NCBI RefSeq assembly: GCF_001243045.1
Contig: NZ_LN849007.1
Span: 1,888,989 to 1,952,988 of the forward strand
DNA from: Clostridium niameyense
Lineage (GTDB): Bacteria; Bacillota; Clostridia; Clostridiales; Clostridiaceae
Length of the DNA stretch: 64,000 nt
Direction of reading: 5' to 3'
Under the pieces are notes generated by a model. It searched no databases and was not told the DNA's origin. It was given only the letters and a program-made list of their open reading frames with translations. Of this stretch, positions 45,728 through 54,824 are shown in pieces; position 1 is the stretch's first letter, and every line of letters starts with the position of its first letter. A program made the position numbers and the translations under genes.

Positions 45728-46234
45728 CTATTTAAAATTTTTACTTAAATCTAAGTATTCTTTAGAATCTTCAATTATAGCCTTTTTCTCTTCTTCAGTA
45801 AGCTCTCTTATTACTTTTGCCGGTGACCCCATACACAAAACTCCTGATGGTATTTTTTTATTTGATGTAACTAAACTTCCCGCTCCTATTATAGTGTTTT
45901 CTCCTATTTCAACTCCATTTAATATAATACTTCCCATACCAATAAGACAATTATTTCCTATCTTGCATCCATGAAGTATAGCTCCATGTCCAACTGTTAC
46001 ATTTTCTCCTATATCTATAACATATTCATCTTCTTTATCTGAATGAAGTACACAATTATCTTGAATATTGCTTTTTTTTCCTACCTTAATAGTATTAGTA
46101 TCGCCCCTTAAAACAGCACCAAACCATACATTAGATAATTCCTCTAATATAACATCTCCTACTATATCTGCACTTTGAGTTACAAAAGCAGTTTTATGTA
46201 TTTTAGGATATATGCCTCTAATTTTATAAATCAT
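45728..46234 (-). CDS. Gamma-carbonic-anhydrase-like hexapeptide-repeat protein
   Basis: 168 residues forming a left-handed beta helix of hexapeptide repeats. Three zinc-ligand histidines are in NCVLHSDKED, VTVGHGAILHGC (two), as in the YrdA/PaaY/Cam family. Carbonic anhydrase activity is variable in this group. Start ATG 46234 follows AAAGGGGAG. The open frame extends to 46330, but that stretch is the hairpin terminator of the upstream permease, so I exclude it. Confidence 0.9.
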   Translation of the reverse strand: MIYKIRGIYPKIHKTAFVTQSADIVGDVILEELSNVWFGAVLRGDTNTIKVGKKSNIQDNCVLHSDKEDEYVIDIGENVTVGHGAILHGCKIGNNCLIGMGSIILNGVEIGENTIIGAGSLVTSNKKIPSGVLCMGSPAKVIRELTEEEKKAIIEDSKEYLDLSKNFK

Positions 46235-46292
46235 TAAAATTCTCCCCTTTATAATTCCATTACTCATTGGTCTAATATGAAAATGAAAAAAT

Positions 46293-46329
46293 TGTCTCAT
46301 TTTAAAATTGTACTTTTTAAAATGAGACA
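46293..46329 (-). terminator. Terminator of the downstream amino-acid permease gene
   Basis: TGTCTCATTTTAAAA pairs perfectly with TTTTAAAATGAGACA around a seven-base loop; AATTTTTTCATTTT follows on the minus strand. Confidence 0.85.
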
Positions 46330-46374
46330 TTATATTTTAAGAATACCATAAAATATATTTAATTAAAACTTAAT

Positions 46375-47721
46375 TTAATATTTTCTTAATTTATCAATAT
46401 CCCCTTTATTTTTTAATTTCATATATAAATATATTGGTAATCCAAACATAAGAAGTATTATGCCATATAAAGCAGCTTCTGCTCCTGTTCCATATATTGC
46501 CCATGTAGCATAAACTAAACCTATTAATGGTACAATATTATTTTTTATAAAACTTCCTACACTAAATCTTTCATCTAGCTTTGATGTAAGAATTATATCT
46601 GCAGCACTAGTGGATGCATAAACTGGCAAATAAGCTAATGTTGCTAATAATATCATAAAATTATAAGCTGATGTCAAGGAAGATGTATAGTTCATAAGCA
46701 ACACCATATTAGTAAATATAGCATTTATAATAAGACTTGCATATGGAGTATTATATTTAGAATGAACTTTTGAAAAAATTTCAGGGAATAGTCCATCTAA
46801 TGCCGCTGCATAAGACATACGAGCAGTTAACATTATCCATCCTACTATAGTCCCAAATATAGTTATTACTACACTCACTAAAAATATATTTACTACTACA
46901 TTATTAAAGTTTTTTGCTAATATATCACTCATAGGAGAATTACTTTTAGCTATTATATCTTGTGGTAATCCACCCATAGCAGAAAAACTTATAAGGATAT
47001 ACACTGCCACAGCTATAAGTAATCCAAATATAGTACTTAATCTTATGTTTCTTTCTGGATTATCAATTTCATCACCAGCTATAGATGAAGATTCAAATCC
47101 AGAAAATGCCCAAAGTGTAGTAGCTGCAGCAGCTGGTAAAGTATTAATACCTTTTCCCTTTGGGAATGCTGGTTTAATATACTGTGGATTAAAATAATAT
47201 ATACCAACAGCTATAAACACAACAAAAATAACAAGTTTAAATATAGTTATAACTGTCTCAAAAGAACTTGCCGCTTTCACCCCTTTAATATTTAAAAGAG
47301 TAAATACCCAAAGAATTCCTGAAGTATATAAAAAAGCATATAAATTATTATTTTTTAAAGTTGGTAATAATGCAGATGAGTAACTTCCTATAGCTGTTAT
47401 TATAGCTGCATTAGATATACAAGAAGCACTCCAATAAAGCCATGCATTTGAAAATCCTACAAAATCCCCAAAAGCTATTTTAGCATATTGATAAGGTCCA
47501 CCAATTTTGGGAATTTTTGATCCTAGTTTTGCAAAAGATAAAGCTAAAAAAATAGATCCTATTCCTGTTATTATCCAAGCTATCATTGTAGCTCCAGGTC
47601 CTGATACCGCTGCTAATGTAGCTGGCAACATAAATATACCTGAACCTATTATATTCCCTGCTACTAAAAATATGGCAGTAAATAATCCCATTTGCCCTTT
47701 TAAATGTCCATGGCTATCCAT
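46375..47721 (-). CDS. APC-superfamily amino-acid permease (copy A)
   Basis: A 448-residue transporter with about 12 membrane helices. It carries the APC substrate-backbone motif GNIIGSGIFMLP in helix 1 and WAFSGFESSSIAGDEIDNPERNI in and after helix 6 (quoted as FSGFESSSIAGDE). Its closest relative in the window is the upstream gene at 48064-49419, with the same motif order and length. The pair resembles AdiC/PotE-type exchangers; the substrate is not readable. ATG 47721 follows AAAGGGATGAAAAT. Confidence 0.9.
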   Translation of the reverse strand: MDSHGHLKGQMGLFTAIFLVAGNIIGSGIFMLPATLAAVSGPGATMIAWIITGIGSIFLALSFAKLGSKIPKIGGPYQYAKIAFGDFVGFSNAWLYWSASCISNAAIITAIGSYSSALLPTLKNNNLYAFLYTSGILWVFTLLNIKGVKAASSFETVITIFKLVIFVVFIAVGIYYFNPQYIKPAFPKGKGINTLPAAAATTLWAFSGFESSSIAGDEIDNPERNIRLSTIFGLLIAVAVYILISFSAMGGLPQDIIAKSNSPMSDILAKNFNNVVVNIFLVSVVITIFGTIVGWIMLTARMSYAAALDGLFPEIFSKVHSKYNTPYASLIINAIFTNMVLLMNYTSSLTSAYNFMILLATLAYLPVYASTSAADIILTSKLDERFSVGSFIKNNIVPLIGLVYATWAIYGTGAEAALYGIILLMFGLPIYLYMKLKNKGDIDKLRKY

Positions 47722-48063
47722 ATTTTCATCCCTTTCATCTTTAGTTTAAATTCCATTTTAATTTAAATTACATAATAAGTTTTTTCATGTTAATATAATT
47801 ACATATTTTCCTATATGTTTTATAGAATATTATTTTAATATAATACTATTATTAGTTTTTTAACTAATTTTATTAAGGATTTTAATATTTAAATTTTGTA
47901 AAATAAAAAAACATATTAAATTTATATTCTATAATTTTTTTTATTTTAATAAAATAAAACATATAGAAAAGCATTGATAAAATAAACTTTTAAATTTATT
48001 TTATCAATGCTTTTCTAACATATTTAAATTTTAGAATAGTACAGCATGTACACTTACTTAAAT
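47722..48063 (-). other. Intergenic region between the two permease genes
   Basis: 342 AT-rich bases. The only clear feature is a terminator hairpin at 47965-48016 (AGAAAAGCATTGATAAAATAAA with its complement), which ends the upstream permease transcript. The promoter of copy A must be between it and 47721 but is not obvious. Confidence 0.7.
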
Positions 48064-49419
48064 CTACATAAGTTCTTCTACTAAATCTTTAGAGCAGTCT
48101 TTTCTCGATTTCAATTTCATGTATATATATATTGGAATTCCTGCAAGCATTAACATAAATCCATATAATACTGTTTCAGCTCCAGATCCATACATTGCCC
48201 AACAAGCATATATAAAACCTATCAATGGAACTATGGCTATTTTTATGAATTTACCTATTGTTACATTACCTTTACATTTAAATAATAATATCATATCTGA
48301 TGCATTGGTCGTAGCATAAACAGGTAAATATGATAGAGTAGCTAGTAATATCATAAAATTATAAGCAGATACCATACCCTTAGATGAATTTAATATCAAT
48401 AATATATTAGTTAATATTCCATTTATTATTAACCCCATGTATGGTGTTTTGTGCTTAGAATGTAACTTTGCAAATACTGATGGAAATAATCCATCTTTAG
48501 CTACTGCATAACTCATTTGAGCTGCTAGCATTATCCATCCAGATATAGTACCCAATATTGTTATAACTATTGCTAAATTAAATATATTTACTATTGACTT
48601 ACCAAAAAATTGAGCCATTATATCTGTCATTGGAGACGTACTTTTTGACAAAATATTTCCTGGCATAGCCCCCATTGCAAAAAAACTAATAGCTATATAA
48701 AATACAATTGTTATTGAAAGTCCCAATATTGTACTTCTTCTTATATTTTTTTCTGGATTTTCTATGTGTTCTGCACCTACTGCTGAAGATTCAAATCCTG
48801 TAAATGCAAATAGTGTTGTAGCTACAGCCAATGGTAATGTATTCATTCCTTTTCCTTTAGGTAACATCGGAGTAACATTGGAAGAGTTAAAATGCATTCC
48901 TGCAAATATTACAAAGAATATAAATACTAAGAGCTTAAATACAGTGATAGCTGTTTCAAACTTAGCTGCTTCCTTAGTGCCCTTAATGTTTAATATGGTA
49001 AATATCCATAATATAGAGCTATTAAACAGTAATGCGTTAAATCCATCATTTAAACCTGGTATAATGTAGGATGCATAACTTCCTATCGCTATTATAATAG
49101 CTGCATTAGATATCCAAGTAGCACTCCAATAAAGCCATGCATTTAAAAACCCTATAAAATCTCCAAAAGCAAGTTTTCCGAATTCATAAGGTCCCCCTGT
49201 CTTAGGAATTCTACTTCCTAGCCTAGCACAAGATAAAGCCATAAATATAGATCCTATGCCTGTAATCATCCAAGCCATTAATATGGAACCTGGGCCTGCC
49301 ACTGCAGCTAAACTAGCTGGCAACATAAATACCCCCGAACCTATCATGTTTCCAGCAACTACACAAGTAGCAGCAAAAAGACCTATCTTTCTTTTATTTC
49401 TATGACTATCATTTTCCAT
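48064..49419 (-). CDS. APC-superfamily amino-acid permease (copy B)
   Basis: 451 residues, about 12 membrane helices. Motifs are GNMIGSGVFMLPASLAAV in helix 1 and FTGFESSAVGAEHIENPEKN after helix 6. The EHIENP/DEIDNP difference is typical of substrate divergence between paralogues. It is separated from copy A by its own terminator, so each gene has its own transcript. A TTGACA-17-TAAATT promoter lies about 80 bases before ATG 49419 on the minus strand. The start follows AGGAGGAAATTAC. Confidence 0.9.
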   Translation of the reverse strand: MENDSHRNKRKIGLFAATCVVAGNMIGSGVFMLPASLAAVAGPGSILMAWMITGIGSIFMALSCARLGSRIPKTGGPYEFGKLAFGDFIGFLNAWLYWSATWISNAAIIIAIGSYASYIIPGLNDGFNALLFNSSILWIFTILNIKGTKEAAKFETAITVFKLLVFIFFVIFAGMHFNSSNVTPMLPKGKGMNTLPLAVATTLFAFTGFESSAVGAEHIENPEKNIRRSTILGLSITIVFYIAISFFAMGAMPGNILSKSTSPMTDIMAQFFGKSIVNIFNLAIVITILGTISGWIMLAAQMSYAVAKDGLFPSVFAKLHSKHKTPYMGLIINGILTNILLILNSSKGMVSAYNFMILLATLSYLPVYATTNASDMILLFKCKGNVTIGKFIKIAIVPLIGFIYACWAMYGSGAETVLYGFMLMLAGIPIYIYMKLKSRKDCSKDLVEELM

Positions 49420-49967
49420 GTAATTTCCTCCTAACTTCCAACTTTATTTAACGAAGTTTTGTTAGTTAGTAATTTACCACCATGTTATTATTTTGTCAAT
49501 ATTTTTTTCATTTGTGAAAATAATTATTTTTTTTAATTATATGAAAAATTATTTTATAGTTATTTTTTTAACTATATTCTTTATATTTTTTCTTCTATGA
49601 TTTACTTATATGTATTTTCACTATATTTTGATAGTATTTTAGTTGAATTTTTATTATATAAGGTATTATTTTATGATATAAATTTAACGCTTTCAAAAAT
49701 ATTTAAAAGTAATTTTAATTTATTTAAAATCATGGTGTGAATTATTATATTTTATAATAAAACTTATTACAAAATTCTATATGTTTTTTTAATACCTCTT
49801 GTAAAAAATATAACAACTGTGACTTATTTCTCAATACAAAAATAGGATGCATTACTATAATCTCAAAAATCATAATAATACATCCTATTTTAAAAAGGAA
49901 ATTTATTTATATTTAAATATCTACTTCCTTTTTAACCTATATGTTTATCTATAAGAACTTATAATTA
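49420..49967. other. Intergenic region upstream of permease B
   Basis: 548 very AT-rich bases with no gene seen. It contains the permease B promoter near 49480-49510 on the minus strand. At its far end is a terminator hairpin at 49838-49892 (AAAATAGGATG with CATCCTATTTT) belonging to the membrane-protein gene at 49968-50321. Confidence 0.7.
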
Positions 49968-50321
49968 TTAGTTGTCCTTATTCTTTTTATTTTTATTCTT
50001 TACTCTATTTGGCTTTGGTTTTGGTCTTATGACTACATCATTTTTATTACTTCTAGGTTTTCCAGCACTAAATCCCATTAAATCTATAAACCATAAGGTA
50101 AGAATAATTACTATAGAAGATTGAACATATTGCCACATCGTTCCATTAATATTAACTTTAATAAGTGCTGGAAATAATAACACTAACATTGTCATAGCTA
50201 ATACTATCCATTTATTAATTTTTATTTTATCCAAAACAAACATTCTAAGCGCAGTATAGCCTACAATTACTATTATAGAAAATAGTAATACTTGCAATAT
50301 AAATTTTAACCAAACAGGCAT
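49968..50321 (-). CDS. Small membrane protein of unknown function
   Basis: 117 residues, not recognised. Three membrane segments (about 6-26, 38-56 and 66-86) precede a strongly basic, Lys/Asn/Pro-rich tail (RPKPKPNRVKNKNKKNK) likely on the cytoplasmic side. ATG 50321 follows AGGGGTAAGCT. It is divergent from the Lrp gene and ends at its own terminator. Confidence 0.75.
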   Translation of the reverse strand: MPVWLKFILQVLLFSIIVIVGYTALRMFVLDKIKINKWIVLAMTMLVLLFPALIKVNINGTMWQYVQSSIVIILTLWFIDLMGFSAGKPRSNKNDVVIRPKPKPNRVKNKNKKNKDN

Positions 50322-50532
50322 AGCTTACCCCTCCTTATTATACACATTATACTATACTATTATTATATATTTCTTATAATATATCAACATGGAAACAAAA
50401 TTTTTAAAATATATTTACTAAAATCATTCTGAAACTTAACAACTAAATATTTTTTTTGATATAATGTTTATAAGTTACTATAAAGACTGTTATCTTATTT
50501 AATAGTTTTTGTATACTTATGGAGGTGTAAAT

Positions 50533-50997
50533 ATGAACTTAAAAATAGAAGGTCTAGATGAACTTGACGTCCAAATATTGGAGATATTAATAAGAGATTC
50601 AAGAACACCTTTTTTGGAAATAGCTCGTCAATGTCATGTCAGTGGTGGAACTATTCATGTAAGAATGAAAAAAATGCATGATATGGGAATAATCAAAGGC
50701 ACAAAATTAATTATAAATAATTCAAAATTAGGTTATGATGTATGTTGCTTTATAGGAATTTATTTAGATAAAGCTTCGGACTTTAATAGTGTATTGGAAG
50801 AATTAAATAATATAAAAGAAATCGTAGAGTTACATTATACCACTGGACAATATTCTATATTTATAAAAGTAATTTGTAAAAACATAACTGATCTTCAACA
50901 TCTATTGATGAATAAAATCCAAGCTGTAAAAGGTGTACAAAGAACAGACACTTTTATATCTTTATCTCAATTAATTGATCGAAATATCGATATTTAA
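50533..50997 (+). CDS. Lrp/AsnC-family transcriptional regulator
   Basis: 154 residues: an N-terminal helix-turn-helix (LDVQILEILIRDSRTPFLEI, HVSGGTIHVRMKKMHDMGII) and a C-terminal RAM/ACT-type ligand domain (CCFIGIYLDKASDF, ELHYTTGQYSIFIKV). Such proteins bind amino acids and act as octamers. The permeases nearby are plausible but unproven targets. ATG 50533 follows GGAGGTGTAAAT; the frame is open back to 50509 without a ribosome site. Confidence 0.93.
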   Translation: MNLKIEGLDELDVQILEILIRDSRTPFLEIARQCHVSGGTIHVRMKKMHDMGIIKGTKLIINNSKLGYDVCCFIGIYLDKASDFNSVLEELNNIKEIVELHYTTGQYSIFIKVICKNITDLQHLLMNKIQAVKGVQRTDTFISLSQLIDRNIDI

Positions 50998-51026
50998 AAA
51001 ATAGCAGATTAAATTCTGCTATTTTT
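50997..51026 (+). terminator. Terminator of the Lrp-family gene
   Basis: AAAAATAGCAGA pairs perfectly with TCTGCTATTTTT around six bases, starting at the stop codon. Confidence 0.9.
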
Positions 51027-51143
51027 ATTTTTCATAATAAAACTATTTATACTTTATTAATAAAATATTAAGAAAAATAATATAGATTACTTTTTTAATT
51101 ATGTTATAATTTATGATAATTTAAGAAAAAGGAGATTAGGTAA

Positions 51144-51443
51144 ATGCCTTACAGTAATAATATTGGAAAAATTATTAGTATAATAACTATAATTGCCCTA
51201 TGCGTTTTAAGTATAATTTTCTTTGTAAAATTATTACCAACTATTTTAATAGCAGGATTTGCAATATGGTGTGTATACAAAGCCTATGATTATATAAAGT
51301 TAAAATTTAATAAGAAAAGCTACAAAAAAAATTATAAAAAAAACAGTAATACAAATTTTTATAAAGATTCAACTAATGATATACCCGATATATCAAAAGA
51401 AAATGTAATTGATGTAGATTATGAAGAACTAAAAAACAATTAA
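51144..51443 (+). CDS. Small membrane protein of unknown function
   Basis: 99 residues with two hydrophobic segments near 8-28 and 30-50 (IISIITIIALCVLSIIFFV), a Lys/Tyr/Asn-rich stretch (KKSYKKNYKKNSN) and an acidic tail (NVIDVDYEELKN). I do not recognise a family. ATG 51144 follows AAGGAGATTAGGTAA. It is followed by a strong hairpin terminator. Confidence 0.75.
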   Translation: MPYSNNIGKIISIITIIALCVLSIIFFVKLLPTILIAGFAIWCVYKAYDYIKLKFNKKSYKKNYKKNSNTNFYKDSTNDIPDISKENVIDVDYEELKNN

Positions 51444-51474
51444 AAACCTATGAAAATATTTCCATAGGTTTTTT
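51443..51474. terminator. Terminator between the small membrane protein and the MBL hydrolase
   Basis: AAAACCTATG pairs with CATAGGTTTT around ten bases, with T-tracts on both sides, between convergent genes. Confidence 0.85.
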
Positions 51475-51487
51475 CTATTTACTCTTA

Positions 51488-52327
51488 TTAAATAATTTCT
51501 AAATGAGTACCAGTACAATTAATAAAAAATCTATTCTTAAGCTGTTTTAAACTATTTGTAGCTAATTCTCCTGTACAATGAGAAACTCCTATGAGTTTAA
51601 TATTCATAGATTCTAACTTTTTAATAACTTTTTTTATTTTTTTTTCATCCGCATTAATTAAATGAGTTCCCCCTAATATAGCATATATATTTTTATTTAA
51701 TCTTCTCTTTATACTCTCTAACATGCTAATTACTCCTACGTGGCTACAACCCAGTAAAACAACTAAACCTTTATCTGTATCCATGACCAACGTAATTTCT
51801 TCTTTAAAGCTATCTTGAACATAGCCATCTCCCTTCTTTATTAGCATTTTATCATTTTCTAATTCACAAGTTGTTTCTTTATTAAAGTTTCCACATAAAT
51901 AAATAGAATGTTCTAGTTGAAAAATATCTTCTTGAAGATAATTTATTGGTATATTTTTTTGTAAAAAATAATTCTCATCAAAATCTATTCCTAAATACTT
52001 ATAAGAATTATCCTTCAATATTTTAAACTTATTACTATTTTTAAAAAAATATTTATTTATATAAACTTCTGGATAATATAGGACTTGGTCAAAAAATTTT
52101 CTTACTCCACCACAATGGTCATAATGAGCATGACTTAATATCATATAATTAGTTTTATTTAAATCTATTCCTAAAGTTTTTGCATTATATACAAAATTCC
52201 CAGTAGATCCTGTGTCAAATAAAATATTACAGTAAGGTGTTTCTATATATATAGATAATCCATGCTCATATTTAAGTCTACTATCTTCTGAAGTATCTTC
52301 TATTAAAGTAGTAATTTTTATCCCCAT
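51488..52327 (-). CDS. Metallo-beta-lactamase-fold hydrolase
   Basis: 279 residues. The N-terminal core reads ITTLIEDTSEDSRLKYEHGLS, then LFDTGSTGNFVYNAKTLG, the metal motif LSHAHYDHCGGV and VLLGCSHVGVISML near 190. This is the subfamily often labelled dihydropterin/ribofuranosylaminobenzene phosphate synthase-like; the actual substrate in bacteria is unknown. ATG 52327 follows AGGAGGAAAAATT. It is convergent with the small membrane protein. Confidence 0.88.
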   Translation of the reverse strand: MGIKITTLIEDTSEDSRLKYEHGLSIYIETPYCNILFDTGSTGNFVYNAKTLGIDLNKTNYMILSHAHYDHCGGVRKFFDQVLYYPEVYINKYFFKNSNKFKILKDNSYKYLGIDFDENYFLQKNIPINYLQEDIFQLEHSIYLCGNFNKETTCELENDKMLIKKGDGYVQDSFKEEITLVMDTDKGLVVLLGCSHVGVISMLESIKRRLNKNIYAILGGTHLINADEKKIKKVIKKLESMNIKLIGVSHCTGELATNSLKQLKNRFFINCTGTHLEII

Positions 52328-52495
52328 AATTTTTCCTCCTATATTTTATGATATAACATGTAAAATTATTACATATAACTATTACTTATTTTATCATAAA
52401 TAAACCATTATAAAAATAATTAATAAAAATAATAACAAAAATCTATTAATTTAATATCCTATTATTATAATAAATTTTATAGGAGGACACTCGTC

Positions 52496-53158
52496 TTGTG
52501 TAAAATAAAAGCTCAAAATTATAACCTTTCAAATGTAAAGGGTATTACTCTAAAACAACTAACTGAACATTATAAACTGTATAAGGGATATGTAGACAAA
52601 ATAAATGAAATGTGGAGTATACCAAACAATTCTGATATGTTCCCTAATAGTAACTCTACTTATAGTAAAATGCGTTGTTTAAAACGAGGTGAAAGCTACG
52701 CATTAGATGGTGTTAAATTACATGAACTTTATTTTAATAATATAACTTCTGGGTCTACACCTATTTGTGGTAAATTGTTAGATAAAATTCTTAGAGAATT
52801 TAATTCATTAGATAATTTTTTAAAATATTTTAAAGAAGTAGGATTATCCGTTAGAGGTTGGGCAATACTTTGTATAGATCCCTTAGATAATAAACTTCAT
52901 ATCTTTGGTTCTGATACTCATGACAATGGAGCTATATGGCTTTCCTATCCATTACTAATAATGGATGTATACGAACACGCTTATTTCTTAGATTTTGGTA
53001 CCGATAAAAGTAAATATATAGATGTATTTTTCAAAAATGTAAACTGGAATATCGTTAATAATAGATTAAAAAAATACTATAATTTAATGTCACTAAAGAA
53101 TTGTAATATGAGATCTTACCCTAATATGCCTTGCCCTTATTTTAATAATTTTTTTTAA
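52496..53158 (+). CDS. Fe/Mn-family superoxide dismutase
   Basis: 220 residues. The four metal ligands of the family can be placed: His in LTEHYKLYKGYV, His in VKLHELYFNNI, then Asp and His in IMDVYEHAYFLDF; the GSDTHDNG segment follows the central strands. Fe or Mn preference is not clear from sequence. Beyond the usual end it has an extra Cys-containing tail (MSLKNCNMRSYPNMPCPY). The start is a TTG at 52496, nine bases after AGGAGG. The next gene is a tiny Cys/Trp-rich peptide, which suggests a spore-surface setting. Confidence 0.9.
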   Translation: MCKIKAQNYNLSNVKGITLKQLTEHYKLYKGYVDKINEMWSIPNNSDMFPNSNSTYSKMRCLKRGESYALDGVKLHELYFNNITSGSTPICGKLLDKILREFNSLDNFLKYFKEVGLSVRGWAILCIDPLDNKLHIFGSDTHDNGAIWLSYPLLIMDVYEHAYFLDFGTDKSKYIDVFFKNVNWNIVNNRLKKYYNLMSLKNCNMRSYPNMPCPYFNNFF

Positions 53159-53246
53159 AAATATATAATTTATAGTAAACAATATTTATATATTGAATAC
53201 TATATTATTAGACACAAACTAAAACCTAAGAAAAGGGGGCTTACCT

Positions 53247-53333
53247 ATGTGGTGTTGTGGTTGCTTTTGGCTAATTGGCCTAATATTCTTATTAGCAATA
53301 TTCTCATGTTGCTGCCCTATTTGGTGGTGTTAA
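53247..53333 (+). CDS. Tiny Cys/Trp-rich hydrophobic peptide (28 residues)
   Basis: MWCCGCFWLIGLIFLLAIFS followed by CCCPIWWC and a stop: one membrane segment bracketed by clusters of Cys and Trp. ATG 53247 is preceded by AAGGGGGC and the stop is followed at once by a strong terminator, so it looks like a real, independently terminated gene. The family is not known to me; the composition recalls small Cys-rich spore-coat peptides. Confidence 0.7.
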   Translation: MWCCGCFWLIGLIFLLAIFSCCCPIWWC

Positions 53334-53339
53334 AAATAT

Positions 53340-53360
53340 CCCCTGGATTATATCCAGGGG
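53340..53360 (+). terminator. Terminator of the tiny Cys/Trp-rich gene
   Basis: CCCCTGGA pairs perfectly with TCCAGGGG around five bases, followed by TTAATTAT, six bases after the stop. Confidence 0.8.
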
Positions 53361-53430
53361 TTAATTATATAATCACAAATTTATATAGTTCAACATAAAA
53401 TATATAAAGCACTATAGTAAAAGGAGTTCT

Positions 53431-54132
53431 ATGAGTAATTCAGATTCATCCAAAAATATAAAGGAAAAAAAAATTTGTTTTAAAGAAAAAATACCAAAAG
53501 AAAAATTTAAATCTAAAAGTACAGATTTTAAAATATTAAATTCGGAAAAAGAAAATCTAAAAAATTCTATTATAAGTTTTGAAGGTGGAAAAGATTTTTC
53601 TAATATACCAGATTTGAAAACCGATGTAAGCACTATAAAATTTCCTGGGTGGATACTCTTATTAGAACATAATAAAAATGGATGTGGCAATATAGACAAT
53701 ATTCCTATTATAGCTACATGGACTAAACATAAAAATTATCCAGATAATTATCGCTATATATTATTTGATAATGAGATATCTAAAATTTCCTTAGATTATA
53801 CCTCTTATTTTCCTATAAAAATAATTATTTGTGATAAAAATAATAAAATTTTAAAAACCTTAAACGGAGAAAAAACCTGGAATGAAAATGATGGATACAA
53901 TAAAGTTTCTACTATAGATTTTGATGCTAATAAAAATATAATAAAGTACTTAAAAATTGAAAGCTTTGCTGATTATATAGGAATAAATAATTTGCAAATA
54001 TCTAAAAACCTAAAAGAAGACTCTAAAAATACTAATTCAAATCAAAATAATATGGCTAACAAGTTAGATTTAGATAGATTATTTTTAGCATTAGCTATTT
54101 ATCTTCTGTTTTTCCATAAAAATAGTAGATAA
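53431..54132 (+). CDS. Unknown protein with C-terminal membrane anchor
   Basis: 233 residues, not recognised. The first 60 are Lys/Ser/Glu-rich and probably disordered. About 65-185 looks like a beta-rich domain (PGWILLLEHNKNGCGNIDNI, YRYILFDNEISKISLDYTS). An Asn-rich spacer leads to a single hydrophobic helix (LFLALAIYLLFF) and a short basic end, a tail-anchor layout. ATG 53431 follows AAAGGAGTTCT. Its neighbours are spore-like small proteins; no function can be claimed. Confidence 0.75.
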   Translation: MSNSDSSKNIKEKKICFKEKIPKEKFKSKSTDFKILNSEKENLKNSIISFEGGKDFSNIPDLKTDVSTIKFPGWILLLEHNKNGCGNIDNIPIIATWTKHKNYPDNYRYILFDNEISKISLDYTSYFPIKIIICDKNNKILKTLNGEKTWNENDGYNKVSTIDFDANKNIIKYLKIESFADYIGINNLQISKNLKEDSKNTNSNQNNMANKLDLDRLFLALAIYLLFFHKNSR

Positions 54133-54139
54133 AATATAT

Positions 54140-54185
54140 ACCCTATTTATGTATATCCCCCTAACCCTTCATACATAAATAGGGT
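54140..54185. terminator. Shared terminator between convergent unknown genes
   Basis: ACCCTATTTATGTAT pairs perfectly with ATACATAAATAGGGT around a 16-base loop. Confidence 0.8.
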
Positions 54186-54202
54186 GTTAATCTTTAGAAT
54201 TA

Positions 54203-54559
54203 TTATTCTATTATTTTATATTCTGCATCTATACATTTATTCTTATAAAATTCTTTAGAATCTCCATAAATCTTTACTTCTGTTTTCACCGCATTTTTTT
54301 CTAAAAATTTAGTTGTAAGTTTACTTACCTTTATGCTTTTATTTAAGAAATTACTTGTAGTAGAAAAAATTACTTTTGCAGTTATAGAACTTCCTTTTCC
54401 CAAAACTTTACTACCTTTTCTAAAAACATTGGCTAACCTTTCATGTTTATTTTTTTCAGCTATTTTTCCAAGCATATTTCCTGTAATTATGGTTCCATTT
54501 TCTATTTCTTCCCCTAAAATTTCTCCTGTAACTTTTATAACCTTACATATTTTATACAT
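54203..54559 (-). CDS. Unknown small basic protein
   Basis: 118 residues, basic and Gly/Ser/Thr-rich, not recognised. It has repeated short patterns (GEILGEEIENGTIITGNMLG, KGSKVLGKGSSITAKV) and no membrane segment or signal. I start at ATG 54559, six bases after AGAGGTG; the in-frame GTG at 54568 is part of that site. It is convergent with the tail-anchored protein gene. Confidence 0.7.
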   Translation of the reverse strand: MYKICKVIKVTGEILGEEIENGTIITGNMLGKIAEKNKHERLANVFRKGSKVLGKGSSITAKVIFSTTSNFLNKSIKVSKLTTKFLEKNAVKTEVKIYGDSKEFYKNKCIDAEYKIIE

Positions 54560-54824
54560 TGAAAACACCTCTTAAACACTACTATACTATAAATAGTAAT
54601 TTTGTATTATATCTTAATAAATTAACTTATTTAAGAAAATATTTGTAATTATACCTATATTTATATTAAAATTAATAATTTTACATCTTGTGTAAATATG
54701 TTATTTTTTATATTATAAATATAAGTTGTATATTATTTAAAAAATATATTATATATTATTAGTAACATATTATATAATTAATGTATAGTATATTTTAATT
54801 ATAATAATAAAAAGGAGAAAAGCT

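Noticed and set aside
46235-46330. Longer N-terminus for the gamma-carbonic-anhydrase-like protein
   Set aside because: The extra codons cover a 15-bp terminator hairpin of the upstream permease and lack a ribosome site; ATG 46234 has both a good site and a typical N-terminus.
46375-49419. The two amino-acid permease genes as an assembly duplication
   Set aside because: They differ throughout at the protein level and have distinct terminators and flanks, so they are real paralogues.
53200-53240. Sigma-K-like promoter before the 28-residue peptide
   Set aside because: An AATACTATA element is present but the C is missing and the spacing to an upstream AC is 15, so the match is too weak to list.
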